A stretch of DNA of 64,000 nucleotides from Marivita sp. (GCF_022763305.1 NZ_JALEGT010000119.1:17451-81450), one strand, 5' to 3'; counted from the stretch's first letter, positions 7,182 through 16,768 are shown. Numbers and translations are program-made. Notes: generated by a model from the sequence alone, not told the origin.

Positions 7182-8381
7182 ATGTCATCTGGCCTGCTGA
7201 TCACCCCTACAATTGCCGCCACACTTGCCGACGCCGTCTATGGCATCCGTGAAATCGGCGACGTCCGACGCGGCACCGCCGAACGTCTGGGCACGGTTGC
7301 ACCGGGTATTGCCGGACCGATGCCGATGGGCGCCGTCGAAACCTTCGATTGCTTCGATCTGTCCGGCAGCGCCGTCGCCGGCCAATCCGGGATGGGGATG
7401 CTGTCCTCGAAAACGGGCTTTGGCATGGTTGTGCCCGGCAAGGGAAAACACGCCGGTGATGTCGCCGTCGTCTGCCGCGGCACCGCCATCGGACAGGACT
7501 GGCTGTCCAACCTGAACGCGGCGCTGGCGATTGGCCCGGGCGGGCTGCCGGTTCATGCCGGGTTCTGCCGGGTCTTCAACTCGATGAAGGACGATATCGA
7601 CGCGGCCCTGCGCGGACGCAATCCCACCTCGATCCATGTGGTGGGCCACTCGCTGGGCGGAGCCATCGCCAACCTGTTTGCCATGCGCTTTGCACTTCAG
7701 AAGCGGGCCAATGTCTGCCTCTACACCTTCGGTGCACCACGCCCCGGCACCAGCCCCTTTGTCGCCCGCATGCAATCCGAAGTGCCGTTCGGCAACGTAA
7801 AGCGAGTCTATGCGATGTCGGACGTGGTGCCGATGGTGCCGATCTGGCCGTTCTTTCATGCCCCGGAGAATCCCGGCGGGCTCCGGGTGGAACGCGGCGG
7901 GCACCTTTTGTCCATCAGCGCGCATTTCATGTCGAATTACAAACCTGCTGTTTTCCTGCGCGAATGGGACCAGCTGGCATCGGACAGCGCCGGGATCGAT
8001 GACAAGAAAAGCATCGATTACTGGGTCGACAAGGCCAGCGCGGCCGTCCCCCTGAGCGCTCCGGGTCTTTGGGCGCTCAGCAAGGCGATGAAAGGCATTC
8101 TCTACCTGATCGAGCGCGCGCTCGGGGCGGTTGTGACCAGCGGTCTCACCCTGCTGGATACGGTGGCACAGGTGATCCACAAGGGCATCACCGTCATCGG
8201 TGACGTCGTGACAAGCGCCGTGCGCAGACTGATCAGCGGCATTTCACATTTTCTCGGCCGCGTGATGGAGGTCGCCGGCGATATCACGCTGGGCTTTCTC
8301 AGATATGTGCTGGGCCTTCTCTTCAACGTCATCGCGGGCTTTGCCCGCCGCGCCATCGAAGGTATTCGCCGCGGGCTCTGA
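7182..8381 (+). CDS. Class 3 lipase-family serine hydrolase with membrane-active C-terminus
   Basis: 399 aa alpha/beta hydrolase. Nucleophile motif GHSLGGA with Ser157; likely acid Asp214 (YAMSDVVPMVP) and a downstream His (GGHLLSISAHF, about 241 or 248); the oxyanion strand VVCRGT lies at 97-101. No signal peptide. After the hydrolase core a roughly 110-residue tail (about 290-399) is built of hydrophobic and amphipathic helices (KGILYLIERALGAVV, ITLGFLRYVLGLLFNVIAGF), suggesting membrane insertion or docking. It follows a secreted small protein with 36-bp spacing. A cytosolic lipase with a periplasmic partner recalls secreted phospholipase effectors and their immunity proteins, but no secretion-system gene is in the window. 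Confidence 0.85.
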   Translation: MSSGLLITPTIAATLADAVYGIREIGDVRRGTAERLGTVAPGIAGPMPMGAVETFDCFDLSGSAVAGQSGMGMLSSKTGFGMVVPGKGKHAGDVAVVCRGTAIGQDWLSNLNAALAIGPGGLPVHAGFCRVFNSMKDDIDAALRGRNPTSIHVVGHSLGGAIANLFAMRFALQKRANVCLYTFGAPRPGTSPFVARMQSEVPFGNVKRVYAMSDVVPMVPIWPFFHAPENPGGLRVERGGHLLSISAHFMSNYKPAVFLREWDQLASDSAGIDDKKSIDYWVDKASAAVPLSAPGLWALSKAMKGILYLIERALGAVVTSGLTLLDTVAQVIHKGITVIGDVVTSAVRRLISGISHFLGRVMEVAGDITLGFLRYVLGLLFNVIAGFARRAIEGIRRGL

Positions 8382-8581
8382 TCCCGGACACGCGAACCCG
8401 TTCATCTCTGACGCGGCGTAGCATCCCGTGACTCTGCACTGTTTGGCCACGCGGACAGAGTGCAATACGCACTTGAAAGGCCCAACGTCCGGCTTCGTCG
8501 CACGTCGGATCCCGGCACTTGGACACATGCCGTCACATTCGACGCAGCGCTGCGCCATGAAGCGCAGGAGGCCGCCCGATT

Positions 8582-9541
8582 TCAAACCCGCAACAGGGTT
8601 GCGACGTGATCCGGCACCTCCGGCACGATCCCGTTGGGATTGAGCGCCCTGATCGAGGCATAGCCCTCGAGAATGTGGGTCATGTCCACGGTTTCCCGGA
8701 TACCGGGCCAACGCAGCAGCCGCGCAAGATAGGCCGAAAGACGCGGATAGTCCCGGATGGCCTTTCGATTGGTCTTGAACAGCCCATGATATGCGGCGTC
8801 GAACCGGATCAGGGTGACAAACGCCCGGATATCGGTCTCGGTCAGCCGGTCGCCGAACAGGAAATCGCCCGTCAGACGCGCCTCCAACTCGTCCAGCATC
8901 GCGAAGACTCCGTCCACAGCCTCGGCGTAGGCGTTCTGCGATGATGCGAAACCGGCCTTGTAGACGCCATTGTTCAACAGGTCATAGAGCCGTGCATTCA
9001 GGTCGTCGATTTCGGCCGCGAGGTCTTCGGGGTAGAGCCGGATGTCCGACGGCACCAGTTCCTCGAACGCGGTATCAAACATCCGCAGGATATCGGCACT
9101 TTCGTTGTTGACCAGAACGTTCCGTTTCATGTCCCACAGCACCGGAACGGTTGCGCGCCCGGTCACATGGGGGTCTGCACGCGCGTAAAGTTCGTGCATG
9201 TATTCTACTCCGAACAAGGGATCCGGGTCTGCGCCCGGAAAGCCGCCAAAGCGCCAGCCCTGATCGGTCAGCACCGGATTGACCACCGTAACCGGGATCA
9301 CGCGGTCCAATCCCTTGATCTTGCGCGCGATCAGCGTCCGGGAGGCCCATGGGCAGATCTGCGCAACATAGAGCCGGTAGCGCCCGGCCTCGGCCGTGAA
9401 CCCGCCCTCGCCCGTCGGACCAGCGCGACCGTCCGCCGTGACCCAGTTGCGAAAGGTCGAGACCTGCCGGACAAATCGTCCATCGGCATCCGCTTTTTGA
9501 ACGGGGTGCCACGTTTTGCTCCATGTACCATCAACAAGCAT
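8582..9541 (-). CDS. yqjG: Glutathionyl-hydroquinone reductase (YqjG/ECM4 type)
   Basis: 319 aa. Xi-class glutathione transferase that reduces S-glutathionyl-hydroquinones. The catalytic Cys63 lies in the family motif AQICPWASRTLIARK; the N-terminal Trp-rich region (TWSKTWHP, FRNWVTADG) and the C-terminal helical domain (LNNGVYKAGFASSQNAYAEAV, RLTETDIRAFVTLIRFD) match the family along the full length. Start at 9541 is supported by GAGGAG 8 nt upstream; that ribosome-binding site overlaps the stop of a 45-codon ORF. Probably a quinone or electrophile detoxification gene. Confidence 0.93.
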   Translation of the reverse strand: MLVDGTWSKTWHPVQKADADGRFVRQVSTFRNWVTADGRAGPTGEGGFTAEAGRYRLYVAQICPWASRTLIARKIKGLDRVIPVTVVNPVLTDQGWRFGGFPGADPDPLFGVEYMHELYARADPHVTGRATVPVLWDMKRNVLVNNESADILRMFDTAFEELVPSDIRLYPEDLAAEIDDLNARLYDLLNNGVYKAGFASSQNAYAEAVDGVFAMLDELEARLTGDFLFGDRLTETDIRAFVTLIRFDAAYHGLFKTNRKAIRDYPRLSAYLARLLRWPGIRETVDMTHILEGYASIRALNPNGIVPEVPDHVATLLRV

Positions 9542-9552
9542 CTGATCGCTCC

Positions 9553-9690
9553 TCAGGACGGGTAAATGGTGAAAGACCGCATCGACCCCGACCCGAAGTC
9601 GATGTTGTCGGTCGTGGAAATGAACGCCTCCGCGGCATCCGGTCCGATCGGCAAAGCGGTCCCTGGGGCCTGCAAGCAATGCGGTTTCAT
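9553..9690 (-). CDS. Possible 45-aa small protein upstream of the reductase
   Basis: Starts at ATG 9690 with AAGGA 8 nt upstream and ends in TGA at 9553-9555, only 11 nt before the reductase ATG, so its stop codon sits inside the reductase ribosome-binding site. The peptide (begins MKPHCLQAPGTALPIGPDAA, ends MRSFTIYPS) shows no membrane helix or known domain. Arrangement fits a translationally coupled small protein or a leader peptide. Function unknown; it could also be a chance ORF. Confidence 0.45.
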   Translation of the reverse strand: MKPHCLQAPGTALPIGPDAAEAFISTTDNIDFGSGSMRSFTIYPS

Positions 9691-10016
9691 GTGTCTGTCC
9701 TTGGTCTTGTCCGTGCGCCGGAGGCGTTTCTGGCCAGCAATGCGGCATTTGCCGCGTCTTCTCTTCACGGCAGAGCATAGACCCTATCCATCAAGTCCAA
9801 AATGGCGAAGATCAGGAATAACTAACCACAGTATGTTCGCAATATGTGATAGAGCCTTCTGACGAAGTGTTCGCGTTCACCGACGCGGTGCAAAGACCAT
9901 CGCGTGACATGCCCCGCCACGGAACAGACGCCGCAACTGACGACATCGTTTCGCTCTGACGGACCCGGGAAGGAAAAGGCGGGACGCATCACTGGCAAAT
10001 TCGCGCGTCTGCCGAC
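9691..10016. other. Intergenic region upstream of the reductase unit
   Basis: 326 bases with no recognisable gene. The part around 9790-9860 is clearly more AT-rich than its surroundings and includes an imperfect dyad CACAGTAT (9827-9834) and ATATGTG (9842-9848) separated by 7 bases; this is a plausible promoter/operator for the minus-strand small ORF and reductase. The rest, next to the metal ATPase stop, shows nothing I can name. Confidence 0.35.
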
Positions 10017-11906
10017 CTAGGCCAAGTGTCTGGCGGATACCTCCGACGTCGGAACAGATGGCGCGCCGCCCTCGGGTACAATCCGCAAAGCCCGGAGCGC
10101 GTTCAGGATCACGGCCACGTCAATCACTTCCTGCAGCACCGCGCCCTGCACGGGCGTCAGATACCCCAGCGCCGCCGCGATCATGCCAAGCACAGACAGA
10201 CCGATCCCGGCAACAACGCTTTGCAGGGCGATCTGGCGCGCTGCACGGGCGATCTGGATGCCCGGCCCGAGCCGGTCGATGCGGTCGACCAGCAGAACGA
10301 CATCCGCCGCTTCAGCCGAAGCGGCCGCGCCCCGCGCACCCATCGCCACGCCGACATCCGCGGCCGCGAGTGCCGGCGCGTCATTGACGCCGTCGCCGAC
10401 CATCATCACCGGGCCCTTTCGACGCTCGGTCAGCACCAGCAGGACTTTCTGGTCTGGCGAAAGACCGGCGCGCAGCCCGTCGAGCCCCAGTCCCTGCGTC
10501 ACCCGTTCCGCCACATCGGCGCGGTCGCCTGTCGCCAAAAGGATCCGGGCAATCCCCTGTCGGCGCAGCCCGTCCAACATCTCGCCAGCACCATCACGCA
10601 AGGGGTCCGACATCACGAGATTGGCGGCGAACACACCGTTGATGGCAACCGACACAACCAACGATCCCGCGGCATGTCCCAATTCTTCGGGGTGCGGTGC
10701 ACCGATACGGCCGGCGACAAACCCCATCCCCCCCACGATCACCCGCTTGCCGTCGACGCAGCCTTCGACACCTTCGCCGGGGCTCTCGATCACCTCGGTC
10801 GGCACCGGCAGACCAAGCCCCTTCGCCTTTGCCGCCGCGACGACGGCACTGGCCACAGGGTGCTTCGACGCCTGATCCAGTGCCGCCGCGTATTGCAGAA
10901 CGTCTGTCCCGACAAAGCCGGGCGCGCACTCGATGGACATGATCTGCGGCCGTCCATCAGTCAGCGTGCCCGTCTTGTCGAGGATCAGGGTCCGGATCCG
11001 GGCCATGGTTTCAAGCGGCCCCGCCCCCTTGATGAGAACGCCGAAGGTCGCCGCCCGCGACAATCCCGCCACCAGCGCGACCGGCACGGCCAGGATCAGA
11101 GGGCAAGGCGTGGCCACCACCAGAACCGCAACAGCCCGGATCGGATCGCCTGTGAAGGCCCAGGCCAGTCCCGCAATCGTCACCGTGACCGCAAGAAAGC
11201 CCAGTGACCACCGGTCGGCCAGACGGGACATCGGCGCCTTGGACGCCTGCGCCTCCTCGACCAGCCGAACGATCCCGGCATAGGTGCTGTCCTTTGCGGG
11301 ACGGGCCGCAATCAGGTCAAAACTGTCTCCTGCATTGGTCGATCCACTCAGCGCATCCGCGCCATTGTCCAGCCGCACCGGAAGGGACTCCCCGGTAAGC
11401 GCCGACGTGTCGAGAAAGGCGGTGTCCGACGCGATACTGCCATCGACCGGAACGACATCACCCTGCCGGATCAGCAAGCGATCCCCGGGACGGATTATGT
11501 CGAGTGGCACCTCCTCGAGCCCATCCGCGCCATGCCGGGTTGCCGTTCTGGGCACACGAGACAAGAGATCGTGCATTTCCCGGCGCGCCCGACCCTCGGC
11601 AAAGGCCTCGAGGAACGTGCCGCCCGAATACATCACCGCAACCACGGCCGCAGCCAGCGTTTCGCCAAAGGCCAGAGCGGCTGACATCGACAGCGCCGCC
11701 ACGATGTCGAGCCCGACCTCCCCCGCCCGCAGGCTCCGCAGGATTTCGACAATCAGCGTGAACAGGGCCGGAACGACACCGACGACCCAGACCAGCCTGG
11801 CGATGTCGCCCTGCCCGACGGCATGCAGGACCAGTCCGCCCGCAAGCCCGGCGATTGCCAGCCCAAGGATGACGGTCTTGATCCTGTCGATCAGCGTCGC
11901 GTCCAT
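10017..11906 (-). CDS. P1B-type heavy-metal translocating ATPase
   Basis: 629 aa from the ATG at 11906. Exports or imports a transition metal at the cost of ATP. Landmarks: actuator TGES (171-174), intramembrane metal site ATPCPL with Cys268, phosphorylated Asp310 in DKTGT, the P1B His-Pro motif KHPVASAVV, and the hinge GDGVNDAPALAAADVGVAMG. The N-terminal metal-binding (HMA) domain usual in CopA and ZntA is absent; only a short cytosolic start precedes the first helix. The TPCPL form and lack of HMA fit several non-copper subgroups, so the metal is not assignable from sequence. The longer frame from 11984 contains CACTCRGC and could add a cysteine-rich N-terminus, but it lacks a good start signal. 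Confidence 0.9.
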   Translation of the reverse strand: MDATLIDRIKTVILGLAIAGLAGGLVLHAVGQGDIARLVWVVGVVPALFTLIVEILRSLRAGEVGLDIVAALSMSAALAFGETLAAAVVAVMYSGGTFLEAFAEGRARREMHDLLSRVPRTATRHGADGLEEVPLDIIRPGDRLLIRQGDVVPVDGSIASDTAFLDTSALTGESLPVRLDNGADALSGSTNAGDSFDLIAARPAKDSTYAGIVRLVEEAQASKAPMSRLADRWSLGFLAVTVTIAGLAWAFTGDPIRAVAVLVVATPCPLILAVPVALVAGLSRAATFGVLIKGAGPLETMARIRTLILDKTGTLTDGRPQIMSIECAPGFVGTDVLQYAAALDQASKHPVASAVVAAAKAKGLGLPVPTEVIESPGEGVEGCVDGKRVIVGGMGFVAGRIGAPHPEELGHAAGSLVVSVAINGVFAANLVMSDPLRDGAGEMLDGLRRQGIARILLATGDRADVAERVTQGLGLDGLRAGLSPDQKVLLVLTERRKGPVMMVGDGVNDAPALAAADVGVAMGARGAAASAEAADVVLLVDRIDRLGPGIQIARAARQIALQSVVAGIGLSVLGMIAAALGYLTPVQGAVLQEVIDVAVILNALRALRIVPEGGAPSVPTSEVSARHLA

Positions 11907-12369
11907 GCCGATCACCTTCCCATGCGTGGCGCGCGTGCCCGGGATGGCATACCAACACCCCCGACACGTGCACGCACACATCATCGCCCAACCCGCATCC
12001 AGCGTCGAGAGCGCTTCTGCGCAGAGGCCCTGGCTCTGCGCGTTGTCAGACGCGGGCCGGCGGGGTCATATCTGGGAAGAGCCGCATCATCTCGGTATCG
12101 ACGCCGAAATCGCCAAATCGGCGGAGACACCAATCGCCCATCAGATTGCGTCGCCCGAGCCGTGGCTGCTGTCTTTGACCGTGTTCGCAAGCAGAGTGAG
12201 ATTCGATCTGATCAACAGTGTCGCCTCAGGTCTCCCGGGACCTGTCTCAAGAAGTAAAAGATGCCGTCTTTTTGGAAGGTGCAAGGAGCTTTGCTGTTCT
12301 CTGTCATGTTCAATGCCTCGGCCTGACCCAAGAAATGGCCAATGCATTCAACATGTTGCGCGGATTTTT
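11907..12369. other. Intergenic region between metal ATPase and tRNA-Arg
   Basis: 463 bases without a gene I can support. Long open frames cross it on the plus strand, but their translations are rich in Arg, Ser and Cys with no domain, no ribosome-binding site, and simply continue the antisense frame of the ATPase. It must hold the ATPase promoter. No terminator-like hairpin was found. Confidence 0.5.
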
Positions 12370-12446
<77 letters not shown>

Positions 12447-12530
12447 CTGACGCCTCTATACGCAGAAGGGTTTGGGGGCGCAAATGCAAATCTTGCTCTG
12501 CGCCCCTGTTTCTTGCCACGGTTGGGTTGG

Positions 12531-12575
12531 CGCAGGATGCGTCGACGCATCCTGCGTTTCGGTCGACCGAAACGC
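12531..12575. repeat. Paired GTCGAC palindrome element, copy A
   Basis: Two perfect loop-less palindromes: 12531-12556 (26 bp, arms CGCAGGATGCGTC and its complement) and 12554-12575 (22 bp, arms GCGTTTCGGTC and complement), sharing 3 bases. Both are centred on GTCGAC. It lies 6 nt beyond the malate synthase stop codon and may fold as two RNA hairpins or act as a terminator. Confidence 0.9.
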
Positions 12576-12581
12576 GCCGGC

Positions 12582-14732
12582 TCAGCGCGCGGCTTTGAGT
12601 TCCAGACGACGCTGGTGCAGAACCGGCTCGGTATAGCCTGAGGGCTGCACGCGCCCCTCGAAGACCAGATCGCAGGCCGCCTTGAAGGCGATCCCGTCAA
12701 AGCCCGGCGCCATCCGCGTATAGGCCGGATCGCCCGCGTTCTGTTCGTCCACGACGGCGGCCATACGTTGCAGGATCTCCATCACAACTTCCTTGGACAC
12801 CACGCCATGGTGCAGCCAGTTGGCGATGTGCTGGGCGCTGATGCGGCAGGTGGCGCGGTCTTCCATCAGGCCCACATTGTTGATGTCCGGCACCTTGGAG
12901 CAGCCCACGCCCTGATCGACCCAACGCACCACGTACCCGAGAATGCCCTGCGCGTTGTTCTCGACCTCGCGGGTAATCTGGTCCTTGGACCATTTCTGGA
13001 ACGCAGCCAGCGGGATATCGAGGATCGTGTCCACATGCGCCCGGCGGCCGCCCTTGCGCAGCTTGTCCTGCACGGCGAACACATCGACCTTGTGATAATG
13101 CAGCGCGTGCAGCGTCGCGGCGGTGGGTGACGGTACCCAGGCGCAGTTGGCACCGCTCTTGGGGTGCTCGATCTTCTGCTCGAGCATCGCCGCCATCATG
13201 TCGGGCATCGCCCACATGCCTTTGCCGATCTGCGCTTTTCCGGACAGACCACATTCAAGGCCGATATCCACGTTGCGGTTCTCGTAGCCGCCGATCCAGG
13301 CCTTGCGCTTGATGAAGTCCTTGCGGCTGAAGGGGCCGGCTTCCATCGAGGTGTGGATCTCGTCACCGGTGCGGTCAAGGAAGCCGGTGTTGATGAAGGC
13401 CACCCGGTGTTTGGCGGCGCGGATGCACTGTTTCAGGTTCACCGACGTGCGGCGTTCCTCGTCCATGATGCCCAGCTTGACTGTGTATTGCGGCAGGCCC
13501 AGCGCCTTTTCTACGAAGGTGAAGGTCTCGTCGGCAAAGGCCACCTCGTCCGGGCCGTGCATCTTGGGCTTTACCACGTAGACCGAGCCATGATGCGAAT
13601 TGCGCGCGCCTTGGGTCTTGCCCAGATCGTGCTTGGCGATCAGCGTGGTGATCATCGCATCCATCAGGCCTTCATAAATTTCGGACCCGTCCTTGAGCAG
13701 GATCGCCGGATTGGTCATCAGGTGGCCGACATTGCGCACCAGCATCAACGCGCGGCCCTTGATCGTGACCTCACCCTTGCCGTCCGGCGCGGTGTAGGTC
13801 AGGTCGGGGTTGAGCGCGCGGGTGACGGTCTTGCCGCCCTTCTCGAACGTGTCGGCCAGATCGCCCTTCATCAGCCCAAGCCAGTTGGCATAGGCCAGCG
13901 TCTTGTCCTCGGCATCGACGCAGGCGACCGAATCTTCGCAATCCATGATGGCACTGATCGCACTTTCCAGACGCACATCCGCCAGACCGGCCTGATCGCG
14001 GCTGCCGATGAAATGCGTTCGGTCGAAGACTAGTTCGACATGCAGCCCGTTGTTCCGCAGCAGCACCGCATCGGGCGCTTTCGGATGGCCCTTGTAGCCG
14101 ATGAACTTCTCCGGTTGCGCCAGCGGCATATCGTCGATCAGCAGCGCGCCGTTGTTGACATAGTAGCGGCGCACATCGGCATGGCTGCCCCCCTCGATCG
14201 GGAACGCCTCGTCCAGGAAAACACGCGCGCGCGCGACAACGCGGGCACCGCGGCCCTTGTCATATCCACCCTTGGGCGCAGGCGTGCCCATCGCATCCGT
14301 GCCATAGAACCCGTCATAAAGACTGCCCCAGCGCGCATTGGCGGCGTTCAGCGCATAGCGGGCATTGGTGATCGGCACCACAAGCTGCGGTCCGGGGACC
14401 GAGGCGATTTCGGGGTCGGTGTTGGCGGTCGCGATTTCGAAATCGTCACCTTCGTCCAGCAGATATCCGATTTCGGTCAGGAAGGCCTTGTAGGCCTCAT
14501 GATCGTGCGGCTGGTTGCGGTGGCGGATATGCCATTCGTCGATTTTCTGCTGCAGGTCATCACGGGTTCCGAGCAGCGCGGCGTTCCTCGGTCCGAAATC
14601 ATGGGCCAATGTCGACAGCGCGCTCCAGAACGCGTCAGCCTCGACACCGGTGCCGGGCAGCGCCTGCCCTTCGATGAAGTCAAAAAGCGTCTGGTCGATC
14701 TGCAATCCGTGGCGGTCGATGCGCGTGGCCAT
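12582..14732 (-). CDS. glcB: Malate synthase G
   Basis: 716 aa. Condenses glyoxylate with acetyl-CoA to malate in the glyoxylate cycle and glycolate use. Full-length G isoform, single chain of the usual length. Visible conserved blocks: [20 protein letters not shown] (metal-binding Glu/Asp region), [64 protein letters not shown], and the C-terminal helical domain with WLHHGVV. Start at 14732 ([19 protein letters not shown]) is preferred over 14792. Isocitrate lyase is not in the window. Followed immediately by palindrome element A. Confidence 0.96.
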   Translation of the reverse strand: MATRIDRHGLQIDQTLFDFIEGQALPGTGVEADAFWSALSTLAHDFGPRNAALLGTRDDLQQKIDEWHIRHRNQPHDHEAYKAFLTEIGYLLDEGDDFEIATANTDPEIASVPGPQLVVPITNARYALNAANARWGSLYDGFYGTDAMGTPAPKGGYDKGRGARVVARARVFLDEAFPIEGGSHADVRRYYVNNGALLIDDMPLAQPEKFIGYKGHPKAPDAVLLRNNGLHVELVFDRTHFIGSRDQAGLADVRLESAISAIMDCEDSVACVDAEDKTLAYANWLGLMKGDLADTFEKGGKTVTRALNPDLTYTAPDGKGEVTIKGRALMLVRNVGHLMTNPAILLKDGSEIYEGLMDAMITTLIAKHDLGKTQGARNSHHGSVYVVKPKMHGPDEVAFADETFTFVEKALGLPQYTVKLGIMDEERRTSVNLKQCIRAAKHRVAFINTGFLDRTGDEIHTSMEAGPFSRKDFIKRKAWIGGYENRNVDIGLECGLSGKAQIGKGMWAMPDMMAAMLEQKIEHPKSGANCAWVPSPTAATLHALHYHKVDVFAVQDKLRKGGRRAHVDTILDIPLAAFQKWSKDQITREVENNAQGILGYVVRWVDQGVGCSKVPDINNVGLMEDRATCRISAQHIANWLHHGVVSKEVVMEILQRMAAVVDEQNAGDPAYTRMAPGFDGIAFKAACDLVFEGRVQPSGYTEPVLHQRRLELKAAR

Positions 14733-14858
14733 GTCGGTCTCCCTCGCTGTATACGGCGGCATTCCATTAGAAAGAAAGTTTCCGATCCGCAACAGGTCTG
14801 GTCAGGTTTTCTGACCAAAGACCGTGTTTGGAATTATTTGAAAGTTGTGGTCGCAAGA

Positions 14859-15029
14859 TCATTGGGCAGGACCTGACCGGTTTGGCTTTGCTTTGGTCGC
14901 ACGACAGCGGTCCGAGCAATATTTCACGTCGTCCCAGACCTTTTCCCATTTCTTCCGCCAGGCGAACGGCAGACCACACGTGGCACAGGACTTGGTGGGC
15001 AGGTCGGATTTCTTGCGGTGCTTTGGCAT
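14859..15029 (-). CDS. DUF2256 zinc-ribbon-like small protein
   Basis: 56 aa, read directly from the minus strand. It begins [20 protein letters not shown] and contains [21 protein letters not shown], the classic DUF2256 pattern: a CxxC pair and a second C-x3-C pair (YCSDRC) that probably bind zinc, separated by Arg/Lys/Trp-rich residues. DUF2256 genes are commonly found next to photolyase/cryptochrome genes, and here it lies 87 bp downstream of one on the same strand. Role unknown; a nucleic-acid-binding or accessory function is inferred. Confidence 0.93.
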   Translation of the reverse strand: MPKHRKKSDLPTKSCATCGLPFAWRKKWEKVWDDVKYCSDRCRATKAKPNRSGPAQ

Positions 15030-15116
15030 ATCGGTTTTGTGTCAGAGCAGGTATCGATCAGGTGGTTCAATGAGCAGATCAGGAGCCGCCTTTGGGCAAA
15101 CGGCTTATCAGGCGCG

Positions 15117-16634
15117 TTAGAGGTCGAGTTTCAGCTGGGAGGCGTCAGGCTTTGTGCGGCGCGACCGGCGCGGCGCCCGGTCGTTGACGAAATGCCCGGC
15201 GCTGTCCTTGCGGCTGGCATGTTTATGAATCACGCGCTGCGTCTCGGCCCGGTCGACGCTGCGGCGCATCCCGAAAATCCGGTCGCGGGCTAGGCGCGCC
15301 GCCTCGGCCACATCGATGATCGGGTCGGGATAGGTTTTGCCCAGCACCCGCCCTGCCCCGTCCCACGCCCATGGCGTTTGCAGATGACGGTCCGGCACAT
15401 CGGCCAGTTCCGGCACCCAGCGACGGGTAAACGCACCTGTCGGGTCCTGATCCGCGCCCTGTTTGATCGGGTTGTAGATGCGCGGCGTGTTGATGCCCGT
15501 GGTGCCCGATTGCATCTGCATCTGGGACCAGTGGATGCCCGGTTCGTAATCGGTGAACATCCGCGCCAGATTCGGCCCTGTACTGCGCCAGTCGAGCCAG
15601 AGGTGATAGCTCGCAACGCTCACCACCATCGCCCGCATCCGGAAATTGAGCCACCCGGTGGCGCGCAGCGAGCGCATGCAGGCGTCAAGGAACGGCAGTC
15701 CGGTTTCGCCGTTCTCCCATGCAGTAAGACGGCTGTGGTCCGGCTCCAGCGGGCGCATCCCTTCATAGGCGCGGTGCAGGCAGCGGTGTTCAAGGGCGGG
15801 TTCGTCCTCAAGCTTCTGCATGAAGTGATCGCGCCACGCGAGGCGCGACTGAAAGGACTTGAGGCTCCCTGCCCAGCCATCGCGCGGCCCACCTTTGACC
15901 TCACGTTGGCGGGCTGCGGTGGCCTGCACCACTTCGCGGATCGTGATCGTGCCCAGCGCCAGATGTGGGCTGAGGCGGGAACAGGCGGCAGCGCCCTCCA
16001 GCGGCGAGGACATCGCGCTGCGGTAGGTCTGGCCTCGTTCCGTCAGGAACCCACCCAGCAGGGACAGCGCGTGATCGCGCCCGCCCGGTTGTCTGTCCGG
16101 ACAGGGGTCCGCCGCGCAGAGGGTCGGGATAGGGTCCGATGGCAAGTCGCAGGGCGGCAATGCCTTTGGAGCCTCGATCTGCGCCCGCGCCACAAAGGCG
16201 TTGCGCTGCCCCGCCCAACCATCGCGGCCTTGAAGACGGCGAACCACGCCTGATTGCGGCAGTTCGGTCCAGCGGACTCCGTGCCCCCGCGCCCAGGCCG
16301 CAACCCGTTTGTCGCGGGCAAAGGTCCAGGCGTTGCCGGTTTCCTCGTGACTCACGAGGTGATCGAAACCGATTTCGTTTCGCAATGCTTCAAGAACCGC
16401 AATCGCATCTCCGGTCCGAATGACCAGATCGCTCCCCAGACGTCGAAATGTGTCCTGTAGATCGACAAGGCTCTCTTGCAGGAACGCGAACTGCCGCCCG
16501 GACGTATCGGGCAAGGCCCAATAGTCCGGCTCTACGATATAGACCGGCAAAAGCTGCGGGTCCTGCGCCGCAAGCGCCAGCGCTGGATGATCATGAATAC
16601 GCAGGTCGCGTTTGAACCAGAGTACGGTCGTCAT
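15117..16634 (-). CDS. phr: Cryptochrome/photolyase family protein
   Basis: 505 aa. FAD flavoprotein that repairs UV lesions with blue light or acts as a photoreceptor. N-terminal antenna domain starts VLWFKRDLRIHDHPAL (residues 4-19); the C-terminal FAD-binding helical domain includes SRLSPHLALGTITIREV, FLDACMRSLRATGWLNFRMR, MVVSVASYHLWLDWR and IHWSQMQMQSGTTGINTPR. The Trp/Asn/Arg-rich FAD and DNA-contact region is complete. The wording of the FAD motifs differs from classical CPD class I enzymes (NRVRM replaced by NFRMRAM), so the substrate (CPD, 6-4, single-stranded DNA) is not assigned. DUF2256 follows in the same transcription unit. Confidence 0.9.
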   Translation of the reverse strand: MTTVLWFKRDLRIHDHPALALAAQDPQLLPVYIVEPDYWALPDTSGRQFAFLQESLVDLQDTFRRLGSDLVIRTGDAIAVLEALRNEIGFDHLVSHEETGNAWTFARDKRVAAWARGHGVRWTELPQSGVVRRLQGRDGWAGQRNAFVARAQIEAPKALPPCDLPSDPIPTLCAADPCPDRQPGGRDHALSLLGGFLTERGQTYRSAMSSPLEGAAACSRLSPHLALGTITIREVVQATAARQREVKGGPRDGWAGSLKSFQSRLAWRDHFMQKLEDEPALEHRCLHRAYEGMRPLEPDHSRLTAWENGETGLPFLDACMRSLRATGWLNFRMRAMVVSVASYHLWLDWRSTGPNLARMFTDYEPGIHWSQMQMQSGTTGINTPRIYNPIKQGADQDPTGAFTRRWVPELADVPDRHLQTPWAWDGAGRVLGKTYPDPIIDVAEAARLARDRIFGMRRSVDRAETQRVIHKHASRKDSAGHFVNDRAPRRSRRTKPDASQLKLDL

Positions 16635-16768
16635 GCCGCGCGAGGTAGCGTGTCTTGTGCCCCTGACCAGTTGGGATCCGGGCCGCTGTGGTACTCAACC
16701 CGTTTTCCTTCTTCCAAATCGCGGCGTAGGGTTTACCTCAACGCAAAGACACGCATTCGGAGCCCCTC

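Noticed and set aside
11823..12257. Long plus-strand open frame beyond the metal ATPase
   Set aside because: Continuation of the antisense frame in high-GC DNA; no ribosome-binding site, no domain, Arg/Ser/Pro-biased.
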